Shown here in pieces: positions 1 to 5,598 of a stretch of DNA of 5,871 nucleotides. The DNA lies in the NCBI GenBank assembly GCA_009779395.1, contig WREJ01000079.1:1-5871 (forward strand), in the 5' to 3' direction. Each line of letters opens with the position of its first letter. Within the stretch, counting starts at the first letter, position 1. Origin of the DNA: Coriobacteriia bacterium (GTDB lineage Bacteria > Actinomycetota > Coriobacteriia > WRKU01 > WQUG01). Position numbers and translations under genes: made by a program. Under the pieces are notes generated by a model. That model did not search any database. It was given only the letters and a program-made list of their open reading frames with translations, and had not been told where the DNA came from.

Positions 1-2
1 CG

Positions 3-560
3 ACGCGTGACCTAACTTTGGTGGCTTTATTTGTTGCGATAATCGCTGTTTTGGCGCAGCTGACCGTGCCGCTGCCTTACGTGCCTTTGACCATGCAGAC
101 TTTTGCGGTGGCATTCGCCGGTCTGGTCTTGGGCGTGCGACGAGGCACGCTTGCCGTCTGTCTGTACCTGTTGTTGGGTGCTGTGGGCGCACCCGTTTTT
201 GCAGGATTTCAGGGTGGCTTTCACGCGCTGATCGGACCTACGGGGGGCTATTTGCTGTCATTTCCCCTTTTTGCTGCTATTGTCGGCTACGGTGCAGACA
301 GATTCGCTCGCAGCGAACAAACAAACAAAGCCAGGTACCTGTGGCTGATAGCAGGACTGATGGTCGGGTCGCTACTGAACCTGCTGCTGGGAACACTGCA
401 ACTGGCACTGGTGACGCAAATGGGTCTACAAGCAGCCTTCTTTGCGGGCATGTTTCCTTTCATTGTGCCGGAATTGATTAAGCTGACTTTGGTGGTGAGT
501 ATTGCGCCAAAGATTAGGCAAGTCGTTGCTAACGCGGCGGCACCACAGGGCACGCTGTGA
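3..560 (+). CDS. bioY: BioY family biotin ECF-transporter substrate-binding protein (5' partial)
   Basis: This is the membrane S component of an energy-coupling-factor transporter, which binds biotin and works with the EcfT/EcfA module (not in this window). The sequence shows a hydrophobic multi-helix protein with BioY family landmarks: VPLTMQTFAV early on, AGLVLG, then GAPVFAGFQGG and GPTGGYLLSF in the middle. The frame is open to the left edge: codons from position 3 read T-R-D-L-T before the TTG at 18, and that matches the usual BioY N-terminus (a TRDL-like stretch before the first helix). I therefore treat the gene as cut by the window, with roughly 10-15 residues missing, and do not accept TTG 18 or GTG 21 as the start. 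The stop is TGA at 558-560. No biotin-regulator site is visible because the upstream region is absent. The family call is firm; biotin as substrate is inferred from family. Confidence 0.93.
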   Translation, partial: TRDLTLVALFVAIIAVLAQLTVPLPYVPLTMQTFAVAFAGLVLGVRRGTLAVCLYLLLGAVGAPVFAGFQGGFHALIGPTGGYLLSFPLFAAIVGYGADRFARSEQTNKARYLWLIAGLMVGSLLNLLLGTLQLALVTQMGLQAAFFAGMFPFIVPELIKLTLVVSIAPKIRQVVANAAAPQGTL

Positions 561-579
561 AAACCTAGGCAATTTCACA
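556..579 (+). other. Weak inverted repeat overlapping the bioY stop codon
   Basis: TGTGAAA (556-562) pairs exactly with TTTCACA (573-579) around a 10-base loop that contains CCTAGG. It begins inside the last codons of bioY. The stem is AT-rich and no T-run follows, so it is at best a weak 3'-end hairpin of the bioY message and not a convincing intrinsic terminator. Confidence 0.25.
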
Positions 580-623
580 AACAATGAACATTTTGAGGAA
601 GTGCGACCACAGCTGTTACAATT

Positions 624-652
624 TTCACCTACACCAGCGATGGTGCTATTGT
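624..652 (+). promoter_or_regulatory. Candidate promoter for the surface-protein gene
   Basis: TTCACC (624-629) as -35 and TATTGT (647-652) as -10 are 17 bases apart, and a TG one base ahead of the -10 (644-645) makes it an extended -10. Each hexamer matches the sigma-70 consensus at four of six positions. It would start transcription near 658-660, just before the inverted repeat at 663-686 and about 50 bases before the ATG at 708. The call rests on consensus matching alone. Confidence 0.35.
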
Positions 653-662
653 ACGTGAAATG

Positions 663-686
663 ACAGTATCATGCAGATGATACTGT
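663..686 (+). promoter_or_regulatory. Perfect 10-bp inverted repeat in the leader of the surface-protein gene
   Basis: ACAGTATCAT (663-672) and ATGATACTGT (677-686) are exact reverse complements separated by GCAG. The element lies 21 bases before the start codon, immediately downstream of the candidate promoter and upstream of the ribosome binding site. As DNA it would suit a dimeric repressor blocking the promoter. As RNA it is a ten-pair stem with a four-base loop at the 5' end of the message, which could stabilise the transcript. No T-run follows, so termination is unlikely. I do not recognise a known operator in it. Confidence 0.6.
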
Positions 687-696
687 AACAAGAAAC

Positions 697-701
697 GAGG
701 A
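697..701 (+). promoter_or_regulatory. Ribosome binding site for the surface-protein gene
   Basis: GAGGA lies six bases before the ATG at 708. It supports that start, which also places a clear signal peptide at the N-terminus. Confidence 0.7.
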
Positions 702-707
702 CGACCC

Positions 708-3533
708 ATGACCGCCAAAACGCCAAAATTCGATGAACACTTCTCTCAAAAACGCAAGCTAATTTTGCTGCTGGCAGCAATTTTTCTTCTGGCACTACCC
801 TTTATGGCGGCAGCGAATTCTGCGGCGATTCAATCGCTGTTTAATCCTGTACTTACGCAGGTGCAGAGTATGTTTTCACCAGCAAACGATGCCTTTGCAC
901 CCAATGAAGCACCAGTTGTAGTTACAGGTGGCATTGCACCGCTTTCAAGTTTGGGCATTCGACCAGAAGCAACAACTTTTTCCGCAGGAGCTGATCACTC
1001 CCTTGCTATCAAGAGCGATGGCACGCTCTGGGCATGGGGAGCTAACGGAAATGGCAGAACAGGATTCGGTGCAACAACAGGCGATCAAACAACACCAGCA
1101 CAGGTAGGTACTGCCACTAACTGGACAGCTGTGTCTACAGGATGGCAACACTCTCTTGCTATCAGATCAGATGGCACGCTCTGGGCATGGGGAGCTAACG
1201 CAAATGGCAGAACAGGACTCGGGGCTACAACAGGCGATCAAACAACACCGGCTCAAGTTGGTACTGCTACTAACTGGACAGCTGTATCTGCAGGAGAGCG
1301 CCATTCCCTTGCTATCAGGTCAGACGGTACGCTCTGGGCATGGGGATGGAACGCAAATGGCAGAACAGGACTGAGTACAATAACAGGCGATCAAACAACA
1401 CCGGCTCAAGTTGGTACTGCCACTAACTGGACAACTTTTTCTGCAGGATGTACTCACTCCCTTGCACTGCAATCAGATGGCACGCTCTGGGCATGGGGAT
1501 TTAACGGAAGTGGCAAAACAGGACTAGGTACGATAACAGGCAGTCAAACAACACCGGTACAGGTAGGTACGGCTACTAACTGGACAGCTGTGTCTGCAGG
1601 AATGGAACACTCCCTTGCTATCAGATCAGATGGCACGCTCTGGGCATGTGGATTTAACGGAAGTGGCCAAACAGGACTGGGCACTGACACAGGCAATCAA
1701 CTAACATTTGCACAAGTAGGTACTGCCACTAATTGGACACAGGTGTCTGCAGGAATTTGGCACTCCCTTGCTGTCAGATCAGATGGTACGCTCTGGGCAT
1801 GGGGACTCAACAGTTTTGGCAAAACAGGATTGGGTACTGATGCAGACAAACAAACAACTCCGACACAGGTAGGTACTGCCACTGACTGGCTATTAGCTGC
1901 TGCTTCTATTACTGGCTTTCATTCCCTTGGCATGAGAACAGATGGCGATTTATGGGGATGGGGCATTAATGAGAATGGTCAGCTCGGTCTTGGTGACAGT
2001 GGTACTGATACTGAACGTCTGATCCCTACCCTCATTGGCAGCGGCTTTGAAATAGGTATTGAACCTGAACCACCAAAAGCAACAGTCATCGCAACTATAC
2101 CAGACGCAGATGCTACAGACATTACAGAAGCAACTACGCATCTGACCATATTCTTTGACAAAGAAATGAATCCAGCAGTAATGGGTACTGTCTCCCTAGA
2201 TAATGGTGCAACAGTACATCTGTCTCGTGGCATCTGGCGTGCGTCTACTGCCTCAGACCCCGGTGGAGACAGGGGCAATAACTCTGTACTGACCGTACCT
2301 CTAGTACTGTTTGCATCAGATACGCTCCATGAAGTAACGGTTGCAGGCTTTGTCTGTCTGGCAGACGGTGAAGCTATGACCCCCCATATCTGGACCTTTA
2401 CCTCAGGAACGGTCACACCACCACCAGCAGCCCCAACTGATCTTGCCATCACTAAACACCTGCAAATGCCGGTAGGCACCATAACACCTACAACAGAATT
2501 TGCTTTTGAGATAACAGCTCATAGCTTTAACAATGACACCGATCAGGCAGATGTACTGCCAACAATTGCAGTTCCTAATCTCACTTTCTCATCTTCTGAT
2601 GTCGCAACAGTAACAGGAGACGTACGAACAGTGACAAAGGTCTCTGAACTGCTGATAGAAGATAAAGTAACATTCCCGTCCCCTGGTCTTTTCACCTATC
2701 GCATTAGTGAACTGTCTGACACCTTTAGCAACACCACAACAGAAACAATGACTTTTGATCCAACAGTCTATCAGGTAACTTTCATAGTACTCCCTGATTC
2801 AGAAAGTGGCGAAAACCTTGTCTCTGCAATCATTGTTCAAGAAGTTCTTGCAGGTGACACTTTGGGTAGCAAAATTGAAGATCTCTACACGGCTCTGACC
2901 TTTACCAACACTTTTGTCAGAAATGTAGAAATTGACCCAACAGACCCACTGGCAACAGGTGGACTAAGAATATCAAAGACAACAACAGGAATTATGCCAG
3001 ATCTCAGCAGAGCCTTTGACTTTGATATTAGACTAAGCTCGCCATCTCTTGCAACAACGGAAACACCACCTATCATCTATAGAGCACAGATTATCGATAC
3101 ACTGACAAATACTGCAATCGGTTCTGTCATCGAATTCACTGACGAAGTAACAAGAACCGTGAGCTTGACACATAATCAGACACTCGTGTTTCTTGATACT
3201 CATGTCGGAACTAGATACACCGCAGTAGAGCTTGCTGTATCTGACTACACACCTCATGTTGTGGTGCGTGCTGATGGTGTTATCGATACTTCAGTCATTA
3301 ACCCACCAGAACGTACACCGAACGTATCACTTTCGACAGGTGAGCAAACATTAGGTGAAGCTGCTAATACGGCAGACTTTACCAATACAGACTTCTTTGT
3401 ACCACCAACAGGTCTCGATATTGGTAGGTTTGGTATGACACTACTGCTGATGGCAGTTGTGGGATTGATAGTAATAGTTAGTGCCACGAGACGTAGCAAA
3501 CACGAGATTGAACTGCAGGTGCTGACGCACTAG
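708..3533 (+). CDS. Sortase-anchored surface protein: RCC1-like propeller head on an isopeptide stalk
   Basis: A 941-residue secreted wall protein, probably an adhesin or binding protein; the ligand is unknown. Visible in order: a signal peptide (basic KRK at 15-17, hydrophobic core to about 35, cleavage near AAA-NSA); seven RCC1/BLIP-II-type repeats at about 89-450 with the core HSLAIRSDGTLWAWG, enough for one seven-bladed propeller; a bacterial Ig-like (Big_5/SbsA type) domain at about 458-567; a proline-rich linker; a FctA-like pilin domain at about 578-735; a second pilin-like (DUF7601-type) domain at about 752-895; the sorting motif VPPTG at 898-902; a hydrophobic segment at 908-927; and a basic tail RRSK. 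Each stalk domain shows the Lys/Glu/Asn pattern of intramolecular isopeptide bonds: K583-E668-N734 and K757-E841-N893. No sortase gene is in the window. The gene looks richer in A and C than its neighbours, with frequent ACA codons, which may point to a separate history. Domain calls are by eye; the sorting signal and RCC1 repeats are the surest. Confidence 0.88.
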   Translation: MTAKTPKFDEHFSQKRKLILLLAAIFLLALPFMAAANSAAIQSLFNPVLTQVQSMFSPANDAFAPNEAPVVVTGGIAPLSSLGIRPEATTFSAGADHSLAIKSDGTLWAWGANGNGRTGFGATTGDQTTPAQVGTATNWTAVSTGWQHSLAIRSDGTLWAWGANANGRTGLGATTGDQTTPAQVGTATNWTAVSAGERHSLAIRSDGTLWAWGWNANGRTGLSTITGDQTTPAQVGTATNWTTFSAGCTHSLALQSDGTLWAWGFNGSGKTGLGTITGSQTTPVQVGTATNWTAVSAGMEHSLAIRSDGTLWACGFNGSGQTGLGTDTGNQLTFAQVGTATNWTQVSAGIWHSLAVRSDGTLWAWGLNSFGKTGLGTDADKQTTPTQVGTATDWLLAAASITGFHSLGMRTDGDLWGWGINENGQLGLGDSGTDTERLIPTLIGSGFEIGIEPEPPKATVIATIPDADATDITEATTHLTIFFDKEMNPAVMGTVSLDNGATVHLSRGIWRASTASDPGGDRGNNSVLTVPLVLFASDTLHEVTVAGFVCLADGEAMTPHIWTFTSGTVTPPPAAPTDLAITKHLQMPVGTITPTTEFAFEITAHSFNNDTDQADVLPTIAVPNLTFSSSDVATVTGDVRTVTKVSELLIEDKVTFPSPGLFTYRISELSDTFSNTTTETMTFDPTVYQVTFIVLPDSESGENLVSAIIVQEVLAGDTLGSKIEDLYTALTFTNTFVRNVEIDPTDPLATGGLRISKTTTGIMPDLSRAFDFDIRLSSPSLATTETPPIIYRAQIIDTLTNTAIGSVIEFTDEVTRTVSLTHNQTLVFLDTHVGTRYTAVELAVSDYTPHVVVRADGVIDTSVINPPERTPNVSLSTGEQTLGEAANTADFTNTDFFVPPTGLDIGRFGMTLLLMAVVGLIVIVSATRRSKHEIELQVLTH
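972..2054 (+). repeat. Six tandem 153-bp repeats plus a diverged seventh, coding RCC1-like blades
   Basis: Six units of exactly 153 bp (51 codons) run from 972 to 1889, and a seventh, diverged unit follows to about 2054. The spacing was checked on the conserved Ser-Leu-Ala codons, which recur every 153 bases at 1010, 1163, 1316, 1469, 1622 and 1775 (end of the Ala-Ile or equivalent codons). Units 1-6 are close at DNA level: the second and third share an uninterrupted run of more than 30 bases around the GDQTTPAQVG segment. The last unit has two extra residues and reads LWGWG and GQLGLG, closer to the general RCC1 consensus. Because units are in frame, recombination could add or remove blades without breaking the gene. 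Confidence 0.92.
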
Positions 3534-3551
3534 CACACACCTTGTGCAGAG

Positions 3552-3572
3552 ACCCCAGATCAAGTCTGGGGT
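3552..3572 (+). repeat. Palindromic intergenic repeat / hairpin
   Basis: ACCCCAGA (3552-3559) pairs perfectly with TCTGGGGT (3565-3572) around TCAAG. It sits 18 bases after the surface-protein stop and would form a strong hairpin at the end of that message, but AACAAG follows instead of a T-run, on either strand. The CCCAGA-TCAAG-TCTGGG form resembles the short dispersed palindromes with a CTTGAT/CAAG centre known from many bacterial genomes, so this may be one copy of a repeat family that doubles as a transcript end. Its membership of such a family is from memory and not tested. Confidence 0.6.
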
Positions 3573-3607
3573 AACAAGAGGCGCGCGCTGCTGCTGTGTC
3601 CTCTCTC

Positions 3608-3616
3608 TGTTAAAAT
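3608..3616 (+). promoter_or_regulatory. Extended -10 promoter element giving a probable leaderless transcript
   Basis: TGTTAAAAT is an extended -10 (TG, one base, TAAAAT at 3611-3616). Only six bases separate it from the ATG at 3623, which puts the expected transcription start at or within a base of that A. No purine-rich ribosome binding site exists in the pyrimidine-rich stretch ahead of the start. No convincing -35 hexamer is visible at the right distance, as is common for extended -10 promoters. Confidence 0.5.
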
Positions 3617-3622
3617 TGCTGC

Positions 3623-4816
3623 ATGAAATCGACTGCTTCTCATAGAAGTGCTGCTCGTAGTTTAATCTGCGTTGCCCTAGTGGGTGTTTTTCTGGCGACG
3701 AGTGTTCTGCCGCTGTATGCTGTGCCGGGTGATGGACAGACTCCTCCGCGAACAGGCATTACGACCGATATCGCGCCCGATGTGCAGCGTCCTCTCGATG
3801 GCCCTTCACAGGCAGAAAGTGATGAGGCGCGTGATTTGTTGGAGCGGGCAACGCCGGCGCAGCGTGCAGATTTACAGCGGCTGTTTGTGCAGCTGGACGC
3901 GCTTGACCGCGAGACTGAGATTGCTGTCGAAGAACACAATGCTGCTCGGATGCGACTGGACTATGTTCGGGGTACCATCGAGGTTTCTCGGCAGGACCTT
4001 TTGCTGTTAGAGCAGGCCTACGTTTTGCAGGCAGAACGTCTGGGCGAGCGAGCGGTTGAAATCTATACGGGCGGGCAGGACCAGCTGCTGGCATTGCTGT
4101 TTGGGGCGCAGTCTTTGGCGGATTTGCTGGCGCGCCTGCAGATAATTCAGCAGATGACCAATACCGACGCAGACCTTATCGCGCGCATTCGCAACCAGCG
4201 TTCGCGCCTCGAGACAATTGTGCAGCACATGGAACAAGACGCTGACGAGGCAGCAAGTCTCGAGTTTGAAATGCGTGCTCGCATGATCGAGATTACCAGT
4301 CGCAACGAGGACCGTGCTCTCGAGCTGCGTGAGCAAAATGTTGCACTGACGCAGCTGTACGAGGCAGCGCAATTGCGTGATAATCAGGCGGAGTCTGACC
4401 TAGCATGGCGCATTATCAGCGGCAATCACCATGACATTGTCATAGTACCGGGCTCGCCGGTTGAATCAGCGATGGCTTTGCGTGGCATTCCCTATCTGTG
4501 GGGCGGTGCCTCGCGCAGGGGCTTTGACTGTTCAGGTCTGGTACGCTTTGTCTTTGCACAACATGGGGTCGATTTGCCGCATCATTCGGGCAGTCAGGTG
4601 CTGTTCGGTCGCCGCATTACAGGAATCATCGAACCCAATGACGTGGTGTTTTTTGGGACACCTATTCATCATGTGGGCATTTATGTGGGTGGTGGCTATT
4701 TTATTCACGCACCGCGCGCAGGTGATGTTGTCAGTCTGGCACGGCTGGCAAACAGACGCGATTTGGTTGCTGTAAGACGCTACGACTGGCAGCCACGTAT
4801 TGGTGCGCCCCGCTAG
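3623..4816 (+). CDS. Secreted coiled-coil NlpC/P60 peptidoglycan endopeptidase
   Basis: A 397-residue exported cell-wall hydrolase, probably cutting peptide stems of peptidoglycan during growth or division. It has a signal peptide (residues 1-33, ending in LYA), a long charged helical region at about 65-262 with heptad-like spacing, and a C-terminal NlpC/P60 domain at about 278-390. The catalytic Cys is C303 in FDCSGLV, the His is H350 in HVGIYVG and the third polar residue is H362 in FIHAP, so the active site is intact. Inside the coiled coil, LLFGAQSLADLLARL resembles the hinge of PcsB/RipA-type hydrolases, which FtsEX controls in other Gram-positives; the FtsEX link is inference and no ftsEX is here. 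The ATG at 3623 is the only start that gives the signal peptide, as the next Met is residue 110, yet it lacks a ribosome binding site; see the -10 element just upstream. A membrane-protein gene follows after 23 bases, probably in the same transcript. Confidence 0.92.
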   Translation: MKSTASHRSAARSLICVALVGVFLATSVLPLYAVPGDGQTPPRTGITTDIAPDVQRPLDGPSQAESDEARDLLERATPAQRADLQRLFVQLDALDRETEIAVEEHNAARMRLDYVRGTIEVSRQDLLLLEQAYVLQAERLGERAVEIYTGGQDQLLALLFGAQSLADLLARLQIIQQMTNTDADLIARIRNQRSRLETIVQHMEQDADEAASLEFEMRARMIEITSRNEDRALELREQNVALTQLYEAAQLRDNQAESDLAWRIISGNHHDIVIVPGSPVESAMALRGIPYLWGGASRRGFDCSGLVRFVFAQHGVDLPHHSGSQVLFGRRITGIIEPNDVVFFGTPIHHVGIYVGGGYFIHAPRAGDVVSLARLANRRDLVAVRRYDWQPRIGAPR

Positions 4817-4827
4817 CTAACAAAGTT

Positions 4828-4834
4828 AAGGAGA
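4828..4834 (+). promoter_or_regulatory. Ribosome binding site for the CcmC-like gene
   Basis: AAGGAGA ends five bases before the GTG at 4840, and decides that start. It is the strongest ribosome binding site in the window and lies in the 23-base gap after the peptidase stop, which fits translation from a shared message. Confidence 0.8.
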
Positions 4835-4839
4835 ACAGG

Positions 4840-5526
4840 GTGACAGAGCACAAAAAGCACAAAGGTCAGACTGACAGACAGTGGTTGTGGCCAGCAGTAC
4901 TGACGCTGCTGGGTTTGGTGGCAGCCTTGGTCTTGCTTAGTATGTTTCCGCCGGTTGTAGGCCTTGGGACGCTGGTCAGACTCCCCGTCTTTCACGGTGC
5001 CTTTACCTGGGCAAACATGGTCGTGTTTTTTGTTCTGGGAACGGTGGGCTTTGCGGCGCTGCTGACTCACAATGTGCGTCTGTACGACTGGTCAAAGGCT
5101 CTGCGTTTTACCGCGATTGGGCTGTGGTTTGCTAACTTTGTGCTGGGGCTGGTCGCGGCAAGTTTCACCTGGGATTTTACGGCAACAACGCAGCCGGCTA
5201 TCACCTGGCTGATGATCGAGCCACGTATTCGTCTGCAAATGTCGGTCTCGTTGCTCGGTATTGCGATACTGCTGCTGCCGCTTATCTTTGACAAGTGGCG
5301 CAAGCTGGCATTTTTCGATGGTCTGTACGGCTACGGCACGCTGATTATGCTGGTCATTGTCCGCACCTTTGGCGAGACGCTGCACCCCGACAACCCCGTC
5401 CTCAATTCTGGCGAGCTGCACATTCGCCTGATATTTTTTGCCATCGCTTTTGCCCTCATCCTTGCCTGCAGTGGTATGGTTATGATGGTACGTACGCTGC
5501 TGCAAACCAAGCAAGACCGCACTTGA
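4840..5526 (+). CDS. Six-helix membrane protein, divergent CcmC/CcsA-like (cytochrome c assembly fold)
   Basis: A 228-residue inner-membrane protein with about six helices (roughly 15-37, 54-76, 88-109, 129-150, 158-176 and 194-221). I do not recognise a named family with certainty. Its plan follows CcmC, the haem-handling protein of cytochrome c maturation (about 245 residues, six helices). R47-H52 with a following hydrophobic helix matches the RIIYLHVPA region of CcmC, and GETLHP (H182) matches the WWNTLHQ region, so both haem-ligand histidines have counterparts. Between them CcmC has its Trp-rich WWD haem motif; here the place is held by ITWLMIEPRIR (W123, E127, R129), which keeps one Trp and the Arg. 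A final helix with a basic end also matches. The start is GTG with a strong ribosome binding site. No other cytochrome c assembly gene is in the window, so the role could differ (haem or another ligand), or the likeness may be only structural. Confidence 0.85.
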   Translation: MTEHKKHKGQTDRQWLWPAVLTLLGLVAALVLLSMFPPVVGLGTLVRLPVFHGAFTWANMVVFFVLGTVGFAALLTHNVRLYDWSKALRFTAIGLWFANFVLGLVAASFTWDFTATTQPAITWLMIEPRIRLQMSVSLLGIAILLLPLIFDKWRKLAFFDGLYGYGTLIMLVIVRTFGETLHPDNPVLNSGELHIRLIFFAIAFALILACSGMVMMVRTLLQTKQDRT

Positions 5527-5584
5527 CCGCCTTTGGTGGGCAAGACACCCGCCTGTCCATGACCCTTTAGTCTGTTGCAATAGA

Positions 5585-5591
5585 AAGAGGA
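5585..5591 (+). promoter_or_regulatory. Ribosome binding site for argS
   Basis: AAGAGGA lies seven bases before the GTG at 5599 and supports that start. The 72-base gap before argS shows no convincing promoter, so argS may be read from the upstream message. Confidence 0.65.
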
Positions 5592-5598
5592 ACCCTTT

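Noticed and set aside
18..23. TTG (18) or GTG (21) as the bioY start
   Set aside because: The frame is open to the left edge and the upstream residues T-R-D-L-T match the usual BioY N-terminus, so the true start lies outside the window.
556..579. TGTGA...TCACA as a CRP/FNR-type operator
   Set aside because: The half-sites are 14 bases apart where such sites have a much shorter spacer, and the left half lies in the bioY coding end.
1156..1374. Small + strand ORF inside the propeller region
   Set aside because: It is a frame shadow produced because the repeat length is a multiple of three; it has no ribosome binding site and overlaps a well-supported gene.
972..2054. Regular direct repeats as a CRISPR array
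   Set aside because: The repeats are 153 bp, in frame with an open gene, and have no unique spacers; they encode protein blades.
1979..2482. Minus-strand ORF of 167 codons
   Set aside because: It is antisense to the Ig-like domain coding region, has no recognisable domain and no start signals.
5523..5528. TTGACC as a -35 for argS
   Set aside because: It overlaps the stop of the preceding gene and no -10-like hexamer is present 15-19 bases downstream.
5535..5553. GGTGGG / CCCGCC hairpin as a terminator before argS
   Set aside because: The stem is six pairs with one wobble and a seven-base loop, and no T-run follows; it is too weak to call.
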